Translations under genes and position numbers: made by a program | In this document: piece after piece, positions 1 to 5,239 of the stretch | How the letters are laid out: the number at the start of each line of letters is the position of its first letter | How positions within the stretch are numbered: position 1 is the first letter of the stretch | The notes under the pieces: generated by a model | What the model was told of the DNA's origin: nothing | Databases searched by the model: none | The model's input: the letters and a program-made list of their open reading frames with translations, nothing else | Assembly: GCA_030428405.1 (NCBI GenBank) | Contig: JAUIEH010000226.1 | Span: forward strand, 1-5,239 | DNA from: Alphaproteobacteria bacterium | GTDB lineage: Bacteria; Pseudomonadota; Alphaproteobacteria; Caulobacterales; Maricaulaceae | Length of the DNA stretch: 5,239 nt | Direction: 5' to 3'

Positions 1-879
1 CTGTTCGCGCAGGATTATTACTTCACCACGACCGACACTGGCGGCGTCTTGCGCTGGATGGGCGAGCGCGCGCAGGCGGCGGGCGCCGATTTGCGCACGG
101 GCGCCAAAGTGTCGGGCGGGCGACTGAGCGAAGATGGCGTCGAGCTCACTGTCCGCGACGAGACGATAACAGCGCGCTGGGTTCTGGGCTGCGATGGCGG
201 GCGCTCGCGTATCGCACGGATATTCGACCTTGGACGGAACAAGCGCTTTCTGGTTGGGCTCGAGCGCGAATATTCGAGCGCGCGCGATCTCGACCAGCGC
301 TTCTTGCATTGCTTTCTCGATAGCCGCACGGCGCCCGGCTATATCGCCTGGGCCGCGCCCGCGCCCGGTTTCGTGCAAGTCGGGCTTGCCGTTTCGCACA
401 AGCGCAAGCCCGACATTGAGCGCTTCGTCGCAGAGGCGCTCGACCGCTTCGGCATCGATCCCGCCGACGAGACCGAACGACGCGCCGGGCTCATCCCCTG
501 CTCGGGTCTGGTCAAACCCTGGGCGCGCGAACGCGTGACCCTGATCGGCGACGCCGCCGGCATGGTCTCGCCCGTCACCGGCGGCGGCATTCATCTCGCC
601 ATCGAAATGGGCCGGCGCGCAGGTTTGGCCGCAGCGGCCCACCTCAACGCGGACGGCCCTGCGCCCGAGACGGCGCTTGCGCCTTATCTGCCCAAGCTCG
701 GTTTCAAGACGCTGATGCGCCGGGCTTACGACATCGCGCCCGCCAATCCGCTCCTCGACTTCGCCATGTCGACGCCGATGTTTCGCGCCTTTGCGCGGCG
801 CATGTATTTCCACAAAGGCGGCGGCGACCCGCGCGAGCGCGGCGATTTCTCAGGCGCGGAAACGGGAGCGGCGGAATAG
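1..879 (+). CDS. FAD-dependent oxidoreductase, geranylgeranyl-reductase/FixC-like (5' partial)
   Basis: The reading frame is open from the first base to a TAG at 877-879, so about 292 C-terminal residues are visible and the N-terminal Rossmann GxGxxG part lies off the left edge. In visible-residue numbering, VLGCDGGRS (61-69) is the second FAD-contact region of group A flavoprotein monooxygenases and reductases. GYIAWAAPAPGFVQVGLA begins near residue 113 and resembles the P-x-Y-x-W substrate-side motif of geranylgeranyl reductases. LIGDAAGMVSPVTGGGIHLA, from about 181, is the classic GD motif that binds the FAD ribityl/pyrophosphate, followed by the helix seen in COG0644 (FixC) proteins. The family reduces or hydroxylates lipid-like or aromatic substrates with NAD(P)H or another donor; the substrate here cannot be told from sequence. 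It converges on bolA with a 17-bp gap and shares no operon with the downstream genes. The family call is firm; the exact reaction is not. Confidence 0.85.
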   Translation: MFAQDYYFTTTDTGGVLRWMGERAQAAGADLRTGAKVSGGRLSEDGVELTVRDETITARWVLGCDGGRSRIARIFDLGRNKRFLVGLEREYSSARDLDQRFLHCFLDSRTAPGYIAWAAPAPGFVQVGLAVSHKRKPDIERFVAEALDRFGIDPADETERRAGLIPCSGLVKPWARERVTLIGDAAGMVSPVTGGGIHLAIEMGRRAGLAAAAHLNADGPAPETALAPYLPKLGFKTLMRRAYDIAPANPLLDFAMSTPMFRAFARRMYFHKGGGDPRERGDFSGAETGAAE

Positions 880-896
880 ACCCGTGCGAGCGCGTC

Positions 897-1166
897 TCAC
901 TCGCCCGGCGCCTTGGCGGAGATGGAGAGCGCGTGCAGCCGGTCGGCGAACTCGCTTTCGAGCGCCTTCATGACGGCGCGCTGACGCGCCACGCGGTTTT
1001 GTCCGGAGAAGGCCTCGGACGTGATTTCGACACGAAAATGCGTGCCTCCGCCCTCGCGCGCGCCGGCGTGTCCGGCATGGCGATCGGACTGATCCTCCAC
1101 CTCAAGCCGGCTTGGCGAAAACGCCTCGCGCAATAAAGCTTCAATCCTTTGCGTCCATTCAGTCAT
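897..1166 (-). CDS. bolA: BolA family protein
   Basis: An 89-residue protein, a usual length for short BolA-family proteins. It begins MTEWTQRIEALLREAF, the typical N-terminal helix. Next comes the loop DQSDRHAGHAG (25-35) with His30 and His33, in the loop where BolA proteins carry a His or Cys metal ligand. THFRVEITSEAF (42-53) matches the HF-x-V-x-I-x-S strand, and LHALSI (77-82) holds the invariant C-terminal His78. BolA proteins bind [2Fe-2S] clusters together with monothiol glutaredoxins and some affect transcription; which role applies here is unknown. The helix motif usually written RHR reads RQR (61-63), so one commonly conserved His is a Gln. The ATG whose complement is 1164-1166 was chosen because it gives the family N-terminus. 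A longer in-frame start at 1283 would add 39 unrelated residues and overlap the divergent J-protein gene. Upstream there is only a weak AGG at a 6-nt spacing. Confidence 0.9.
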   Translation of the reverse strand: MTEWTQRIEALLREAFSPSRLEVEDQSDRHAGHAGAREGGGTHFRVEITSEAFSGQNRVARQRAVMKALESEFADRLHALSISAKAPGE

Positions 1167-1183
1167 TTCACGCCTGTCAAGAA

Positions 1184-1212
1184 TTGTTCCGCCGCTCGAG
1201 CACGACCATAGT
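1184..1212 (+). promoter_or_regulatory. Candidate promoter for the J-domain gene (possibly leaderless)
   Basis: TTGTTC (1184-1189) and CATAGT (1207-1212) are separated by exactly 17 bp inside the 52-bp divergent spacer. They match the sigma-70 consensus hexamers at 3 of 6 and 4 of 6 positions. Transcription starting about 7 nt after the -10 box would begin at or beside the A of the ATG at 1219. No purine-rich Shine-Dalgarno stretch precedes that ATG. Leaderless mRNAs are well known in alphaproteobacteria such as Caulobacter. Both hexamers are weak and could be chance matches. Confidence 0.3.
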
Positions 1213-1218
1213 TCGTCC

Positions 1219-1833
1219 ATGTCCAACGCGTTCGAATATCGCCCACGCTTCGTGGACATTCGCATCAAGCCGCCGGGAGCCAAACGCGCGGCGGCGAGCG
1301 AACGCGCGTGTGATTACCCCGAATGCGCCGGCAAAGGCACCTGCCGCGCGCCGAAAGGCCCCGACAAGCTGGGCGAGAACTATATGTTCTGCCCGTCTCA
1401 CGCGGCCGAATATAATCGCAACTGGGACTTCTTCGCCGGCATGAGCGATGACGAGGTCGTGCAATTTCAGCGCGACGCCGCTCACGGCCACCGCCCGACC
1501 TGGGGCATGGGCGCGGGCGACCGGATGCGCGAGACGGCCACCCGCGCCAAGCGCGACTGGGGCCGCGTCTTCGTCGATTCGTTCGGCCTCTTCGGCGACA
1601 AGCCTGCGCCGCAGCCCGACTCGCGAGAGCGCCGTCTGGGCAAGCTGGAAAAGGCCGCCTTTGACACGCTCGGCCTCGATCACGACGCCAAGGGCGAAGA
1701 CATTCGCGCGCGCTATACCGAGCTGGTGAAAGCCTATCACCCGGACGCCAATGGCGGCGATCGCTCGACGGAAAACCGGCTCACCCTGGTCATTCGCGCC
1801 TTCAAAACGCTCAGAAAATCGGGTCTGGCCTGA
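1219..1833 (+). CDS. J-domain (DnaJ-like) protein with N-terminal Cys/His cluster
   Basis: A 204-residue cytosolic protein with no signal peptide or membrane segment. The J domain is at the C-terminus (about 144-201): AFDTLGLD starts helix I, YTELVKAYHPDANGGD contains the HPD tripeptide (His174-Asp176) that stimulates the ATPase of DnaK-type Hsp70s, and IRAFKTLRKSG closes the domain. The N-terminal half has Cys31, Cys36, Cys42, Cys58 and His61, a pattern that could bind zinc. Between them lies a conserved-looking stretch, FFAGMSDDEVVQFQRDAAHG (71-90), followed by HRPTW. There is no G/F-rich region and no DnaJ-type CxxCxGxG zinc finger, so this is a class C J-protein and not DnaJ itself. Its client is unknown. 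It lies 75 bp before cobS on the same strand and divergent from bolA. To my knowledge such proteins commonly precede cobS in alphaproteobacteria, which suggests a link with the CobST motor, but this is inference. The ATG at 1219 lacks a Shine-Dalgarno sequence; no better start fits before the conserved region. Confidence 0.88.
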   Translation: MSNAFEYRPRFVDIRIKPPGAKRAAASERACDYPECAGKGTCRAPKGPDKLGENYMFCPSHAAEYNRNWDFFAGMSDDEVVQFQRDAAHGHRPTWGMGAGDRMRETATRAKRDWGRVFVDSFGLFGDKPAPQPDSRERRLGKLEKAAFDTLGLDHDAKGEDIRARYTELVKAYHPDANGGDRSTENRLTLVIRAFKTLRKSGLA

Positions 1834-1839
1834 GCCGGC

Positions 1840-1867
1840 TTGTTTGTGCGCCGCAGCGCCTTACGAT
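1840..1867 (+). promoter_or_regulatory. Candidate promoter for cobS
   Basis: TTGTTT (1840-1845) and TACGAT (1862-1867) are spaced by 16 bp in the gap between the J-protein stop and cobS. They match the -35 and -10 consensus at 3 of 6 and 4 of 6 positions. A start near 1874 would leave a leader of about 35 nt, which includes the Shine-Dalgarno at 1895-1900 and is far too short for a cobalamin riboswitch. The match is weak, and read-through from the J-protein gene is equally possible. Confidence 0.28.
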
Positions 1868-1894
1868 CAGCGCGAGCCAACAGCGTTTTCGGTC

Positions 1895-1900
1895 GAGGAA
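1895..1900 (+). promoter_or_regulatory. Ribosome binding site that fixes the cobS start
   Basis: GAGGAA lies 8 nt before the ATG at 1909. This favours 1909 over the longer in-frame TTG start at 1840. The extra 23 residues from 1840 show no resemblance to CobS, while the 1909 start gives a protein of normal family length. Confidence 0.75.
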
Positions 1901-1908
1901 TTTCTTCA

Positions 1909-2898
1909 ATGGCGGATGGTGATCCGGGATTCGCGCTTGATGCGCCTGACATGACCGTTTCGGCGGAGCAGGTCTTCGGCGTGGCGACAGATTTCGAGGT
2001 GCCGGCCTTTTCGGAAACCAACGAGTATGTGCCGGAGGTGGACGAAGCCTATCGCTTCGATCCCGAAACGACGCTCGCCATTCTTGCGGGCTTTGCGCAT
2101 AACCGCCGCGTGATGGTTCAGGGCTATCACGGCACCGGCAAGTCGACCCATATCGAACAGGTCGCCGCCCGCCTCAACTGGCCGTGCGTGCGCATCAATC
2201 TCGACAGCCATGTCTCGCGCATCGACCTCGTCGGCAAGGACGCCATCGTCCTGCAGGACGGTCTTCAGGTGACGGAGTTTCGTGAGGGCATCCTGCCCTG
2301 GGCGCTGCAGCGTCCCGTCGCCCTCGTGTTCGACGAATATGACGCCGGCCGGCCGGACGTGATGTTCGTCATCCAGCGCGTGCTCGAAGTGTCCGGACGC
2401 CTCACTTTGCTCGATCAAAGCAGAGTCATTCGTCCGCATCCGTTCTTTCGCCTCTTCGCCACGACGAACACGATCGGGCTGGGCGACACGACCGGGCTTT
2501 ATCACGGCACCCAGCAGATCAATCAGGGCCAGATGGACCGCTGGTCGGTGGTCGCGACGCTCAACTATCTCGCCCATGACGAAGAGGTTGAGATCGTTTT
2601 GTCCAAGGCGACCGACTTCAACGACGCCAAGGGCCGAAAGACCATCTCCGCCATGGTCTCGGTCGCGGACATGACCCGCAACGCCTTCATCAATGGCGAC
2701 ATCTCCACGGTGATGAGCCCGCGCACGGTCATCTTATGGGCGGAGAACGCCAAGATTTTCGGCGATGTCGGCCTCGCCTTCCGCATGACGTTCCTGAACA
2801 AATGCGACGAGCTCGAACGCCCGATCATCGCGGAATTCTACCAGCGCGCCTTCGGCGAAGACCTCCCAGAAGCCGCAAGCCAGGTGAAGGTGGCTTAA
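1909..2898 (+). CDS. cobS: Cobaltochelatase subunit CobS, AAA+ ATPase
   Basis: A 329-residue protein, close to the length of Pseudomonas denitrificans CobS and strongly like it end to end. It has the CobS N-terminal segment (MTVSAEQVFGVATDFEVPAF from residue 15), Walker A GYHGTGKST (72-80), Walker B VALVFDEYD (137-145), sensor-1 ATTN (184-187), the MDRW motif with Arg211 as likely arginine finger, and SPRT with Arg272 in the sensor-2 position. In the B12 pathway CobS forms a hexameric ATPase ring that docks with CobT. Together they drive CobN to insert Co(2+) into hydrogenobyrinic acid a,c-diamide in the cytosol. All catalytic motifs are intact. It is followed by cobT after 54 bp, and the two are almost surely co-expressed. 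cobN is not in the window, so the chelatase partner must be elsewhere or absent. The family is certain; cobalt chelation in this host is inferred. Confidence 0.96.
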   Translation: MADGDPGFALDAPDMTVSAEQVFGVATDFEVPAFSETNEYVPEVDEAYRFDPETTLAILAGFAHNRRVMVQGYHGTGKSTHIEQVAARLNWPCVRINLDSHVSRIDLVGKDAIVLQDGLQVTEFREGILPWALQRPVALVFDEYDAGRPDVMFVIQRVLEVSGRLTLLDQSRVIRPHPFFRLFATTNTIGLGDTTGLYHGTQQINQGQMDRWSVVATLNYLAHDEEVEIVLSKATDFNDAKGRKTISAMVSVADMTRNAFINGDISTVMSPRTVILWAENAKIFGDVGLAFRMTFLNKCDELERPIIAEFYQRAFGEDLPEAASQVKVA

Positions 2899-2941
2899 AA
2901 GGCGGCCTTCGCGCCAAAGGACCGCGCGCCTGTTCGCCGCC

Positions 2942-2946
2942 GGTGA
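2942..2946 (+). promoter_or_regulatory. Ribosome binding site of cobT
   Basis: GGTGA, a fragment of the extended anti-16S complement AGGAGGTGATC, sits 6 nt before the ATG at 2953. The start is also supported by the N-terminal residues (VESAFKRAIAAATRALS), which look like the first helix of CobT. Confidence 0.5.
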
Positions 2947-2952
2947 CGTCTT

Positions 2953-4866
2953 ATGACTGACGAAAGCGTAGAATCCGCCTTCAAGCGCGCCATCGCGGCC
3001 GCAACGCGGGCTTTGTCGGCCAAGCGCGATGTCGAGGTGCGCTTCGGCGGCGATGCGGCCACGCTCAATCGCGGCCGGGTGATGTTGCCGACGCCGCCGC
3101 GCACGCTTAACGCGTCAACGACCAGCCGGGCGCGCGGACGCGCTGACGGTCTCGCGCTGCAGCTCGCCCATCACGACATCATGAGCCATCTCGCCGGCAG
3201 GCCGGAAGGCTCGCTTGCACGCGCGATTTTCGATGCAGCTGAAACGGCGCGCGTTGAAGCGCTCGGCGCCAACAAGCTCGCCGGCGTTGCGCGCAATCTG
3301 GACGCCGCCCTGGTCGAGCGCTGTGAGAAAGCGGGCTTCAACCGCGTCGATGACCGTCAGGATGCGCCGCTGCACGAAGCCGTGGCGTTCCTGCTGCGCG
3401 AAAAACTGACCGGCCGGAAGCTGCCGAAATCCGCCAAGGGCGTCGCCGATCTGTGGCGCGAGGAAATCGAAACCAAAGGCGCTGAGGCCTTCGAGAAGCT
3501 CGCTGAAACCCAGGACGACCAGGCAGCCTTCGCCGAGGCTCTGCGCGGGCTGCTTCGCGACCTCGATCTGGGTGAGGAACTCGGCGGCGATCCGGATGAG
3601 GACGAAACCAACAGCGACGAGGAAAAGCCGCCTGAAGACGGCTCCGGCGAGGACGACAACGAACAGGATGACGGCGGCGGCGATGATCAGGAGGAACCGC
3701 CCGAAGCCGAGATGGGTCAGTCCGAAGCGGGCCTTGCCGAGTTCGAGGCGGCCTCCGGCGATACCGACGGCATGGTCGATGAGATGCAGTCGGAGATGGA
3801 ATCCGAAGCGCCCGCGCCGCGCCAGCGCCGCAACGATATCGACGACGGCGCCAATTATCGTGTGTTCACGCATGATTTCGACGAGGTCGTCAGCGCCGAC
3901 ACTTTATGCGAACCCGACGAGCTCGAACGCCTGCGCGCTTATCTCGATCAACAGCTGAAGCCGTATCACAACGTGGTTTCGCGCCTGGCCAACAGACTGC
4001 AGCGACGTCTTCAGGCCAAGCAGTCGCGCTCCTGGATATTCGATCTGGATGAGGGCGTGCTCGACACCTCGCGCCTCACCCGAGTCGTGACGGACCCGAT
4101 GCATCCCCTGTCGTTCAAGGCGGAGACCGAGACCGAATTCCGCGACACGGTGGTGACGCTGCTGCTCGACAATTCCGGGTCGATGCGCGGACGGCCGATC
4201 GTCATCGCTGCGATGTGTGCTGACATTCTCGCGCGCACGCTGGAGCGCTGCGGGGTCAAGGTCGAGATATTGGGCTTTACGACGCGCGCCTGGAAAGGCG
4301 GGCGCGCGCGCGAGGAATGGCTGAAGGCGGGCCGGCCGGATGCGCCGGGCCGGCTCAACGATCTGCGCCACATCATCTACAAGCCCGCCGATGCGCCCTA
4401 TCGGCGTGCGCGCGTCAATCTCGGCCTGATGATGCGCGAGGGCCTGCTCAAGGAAAACATTGACGGCGAGGCGCTGGCCTGGGCGTGGCGCCGGCTTGTC
4501 GGGCGGCCCGAACAGCGCCGTATTTTGATGGTCATCTCCGATGGCGCGCCGGTCGACGATTCAACTTTGTCGGTCAATGCGGGCGGCATTCTGGATCGCC
4601 ATCTGCGCACCGTGATCGAACAAATCGAACGGCGCTCGGAGGTCGAACTCGCCGCCGTGGGCATCGGCCATGACGTGACCCGGTGGTACCGGCGCGCAGT
4701 GACGATTACGGATGCGGAGCAATTGGGCGGCGCTATGATCCAGGAACTCGCCGATCTGTTTGACGACGACGTCAGCGAAGCTGCGGCCAAGGCGCTGTCA
4801 GGCGCCGGCGGCGCGATGCGCTCCGGATACCGATTAACGACGCGCGACGTCGACGCGAAAGCCTGA
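2953..4866 (+). CDS. cobT: Cobaltochelatase subunit CobT (acidic linker plus VWA domain)
   Basis: A 637-residue protein, close to the roughly 630 residues usual for CobT. The N-terminal CobT domain spans about 1-203 and includes ARAIFDAAETARVEALGANK (89-108) and HEAVAFLLREKLTGRKLP (141-158). Next comes a low-complexity linker at about 204-290, very rich in Asp, Glu and Gly, then NYRVFTHDFDEVVSADTLCE (301-320) and a basic helix RLANRLQRRLQAKQSRSW (344-361). The C-terminal VWA domain (about 398-607) has the MIDAS motif DNSGS (406-410), the Thr pair in GFTTRAWKGG (441-450), and MVISDGAPVDD (526-536) with Asp530. CobT binds the CobS hexamer and couples ATP hydrolysis to CobN-driven cobalt insertion. 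This is the same AAA+/VWA logic as BchI/BchD of magnesium chelatase and MoxR/VWA pairs. The linker is longer than most domain linkers but normal for CobT. The gene ends 2 nt before the next start, so the two are likely translationally coupled. Confidence 0.96.
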   Translation: MTDESVESAFKRAIAAATRALSAKRDVEVRFGGDAATLNRGRVMLPTPPRTLNASTTSRARGRADGLALQLAHHDIMSHLAGRPEGSLARAIFDAAETARVEALGANKLAGVARNLDAALVERCEKAGFNRVDDRQDAPLHEAVAFLLREKLTGRKLPKSAKGVADLWREEIETKGAEAFEKLAETQDDQAAFAEALRGLLRDLDLGEELGGDPDEDETNSDEEKPPEDGSGEDDNEQDDGGGDDQEEPPEAEMGQSEAGLAEFEAASGDTDGMVDEMQSEMESEAPAPRQRRNDIDDGANYRVFTHDFDEVVSADTLCEPDELERLRAYLDQQLKPYHNVVSRLANRLQRRLQAKQSRSWIFDLDEGVLDTSRLTRVVTDPMHPLSFKAETETEFRDTVVTLLLDNSGSMRGRPIVIAAMCADILARTLERCGVKVEILGFTTRAWKGGRAREEWLKAGRPDAPGRLNDLRHIIYKPADAPYRRARVNLGLMMREGLLKENIDGEALAWAWRRLVGRPEQRRILMVISDGAPVDDSTLSVNAGGILDRHLRTVIEQIERRSEVELAAVGIGHDVTRWYRRAVTITDAEQLGGAMIQELADLFDDDVSEAAAKALSGAGGAMRSGYRLTTRDVDAKA

Positions 4867-4868
4867 AC

Positions 4869-5239
4869 ATGAAGAAATCAGAAATCCGCGGAGCGCTGTT
4901 TGCGCTCGCCGCTGCGAGCCTGGGCGCGATCAGCGCGCAGGCGCAAATTACGCCGACGCCGGTGTGTGAAGCTCAGCCCGTCGCAGAAGAGCTTTTCGGT
5001 CAGCGCTTCGGCGCGCTGACCTTTCGCGGCGGCCTTCACCTGTCGCCCGCCACCATAGAGTTCGGCGGCGTCTCGGGCCTTGACGTGCAACTGGCCGCGC
5101 CGATGGGCGATGCGCTGCTGGCGGTGTCGGATCGCGGCTATGCCGTAAACATCAATACGACGGTCACGGATGGACGCCTTGTCGCAGCACAGTGCACGCA
5201 GCAGCCTCTGATCGATGTCGACGGCGCGCCGGTCGGCGG
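4869..5239 (+). CDS. Exported 'esterase-like activity of phytase' family protein (3' partial)
   Basis: An open frame of 123 complete codons runs off the right edge with no stop. The ATG lies 2 nt after the cobT TGA, with no clear Shine-Dalgarno, suggesting coupled translation. Residues 1-25 form a typical Sec signal peptide: a KK start, a hydrophobic core ALFALAAASLGAI, and an A-Q-A cleavage site before Gln26. The mature part carries LTFRGGLHLSP (50-60), FGGVSGLDV (65-73) and LLAVSDRGY (83-91). These match the start of the phytase-like domain (Pfam PF13449), a beta-propeller-like family whose name comes from weak annotation transfer; substrates are mostly unknown. Mature residues Cys33 and Cys109 could pair in the periplasm. 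The product should be periplasmic or, less likely, outer-surface. Two thirds or more of the usual family length is missing, so catalytic residues cannot be judged. Confidence 0.82.
   Translation, partial: MKKSEIRGALFALAAASLGAISAQAQITPTPVCEAQPVAEELFGQRFGALTFRGGLHLSPATIEFGGVSGLDVQLAAPMGDALLAVSDRGYAVNINTTVTDGRLVAAQCTQQPLIDVDGAPVG

Noticed and set aside
886..904. Short inverted repeat GCGAG/CTCGC between the convergent oxidoreductase and bolA genes
   Set aside because: The stem is 5 bp with a 9-nt loop and no T-tract on either side, so it is too weak to call a terminator and is expected by chance in GC-rich DNA.
1175..1180. A perfect TTGACA on the - strand just before bolA
   Set aside because: It ends only about 8 nt before the bolA start codon and has no suitable -10 box 16-18 bp downstream, so it cannot serve bolA from its chosen start.
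1167..1283. N-terminal extension of bolA to a start at 1283
   Set aside because: The extra 39 residues are unlike any BolA N-terminus and would overlap the start of the J-protein gene. The 1166 start gives the normal family N-terminus.
1840..1908. N-terminal extension of cobS to a TTG at 1840
   Set aside because: It has no family resemblance, and a good GAGGAA ribosome site points to the ATG at 1909.
1834..1908. Possible cobalamin riboswitch before cobS
   Set aside because: The gap is only 75 bp, far shorter than a B12 riboswitch aptamer, and no B12-box-like sequence is present.
1906..2577. A 223-codon open frame antisense to cobS
   Set aside because: It lies fully within the strongly conserved cobS gene on the other strand, has no recognisable domain and is explained by codon bias.
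3115..3873. A 252-codon open frame antisense to cobT
   Set aside because: It is the reverse shadow of a GC-rich gene. Its apparent hydrophobic run is the mirror of the acidic linker (Asp/Glu codons read backwards as Val, Leu, Ile and Phe). No protein family is recognisable.

Overview
The window comes from a GC-rich bacterial chromosome. Its gene content points to an alphaproteobacterium: a CobS/CobT pair of the Pseudomonas denitrificans/rhizobial type, preceded by a C-terminal J-domain protein and a divergent BolA-family gene. A Caulobacterales/Maricaulales/Hyphomonadales-type host is plausible, but the order cannot be settled from this sequence. Base composition and codon use look even throughout. 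I see no insertion sequence, tRNA, rRNA, CRISPR array, phage gene or other sign of recent transfer.

Layout. (1) 1-879, + strand: the C-terminal part of an FAD-dependent oxidoreductase of the geranylgeranyl-reductase/FixC-like group, cut by the left edge. (2) 897-1166, - strand: a small BolA-family protein, convergent with the oxidoreductase across 17 bp. (3) 1167-1218: a 52-bp divergent spacer that must hold the start signals for both bolA and the next gene. (4) 1219-1833, +: a J-domain co-chaperone-like protein with an N-terminal Cys/His cluster. (5) 1909-2898, +: cobS, an AAA+ ATPase. (6) 2953-4866, +: cobT, with a VWA/MIDAS domain and a long acidic linker. (7) 4869 to the right edge, +: the N-terminal part of an exported protein of the 'esterase-like activity of phytase' family, starting 2 nt after the cobT stop.

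How they fit. CobS and CobT form the ATPase/chaperone module that drives CobN in aerobic, late cobalt insertion during B12 synthesis. There is no cobN, no other B12 gene and no room for a cobalamin riboswitch before cobS here. The neighbours are instead a J-domain protein, a BolA (Fe-S/glutaredoxin-linked family) and an exported protein. This looks like a housekeeping neighbourhood rather than a B12 operon. Whether CobST serves only a cobaltochelatase in this host is open, and it is the most interesting question the window raises. No clearly unprecedented system is visible.
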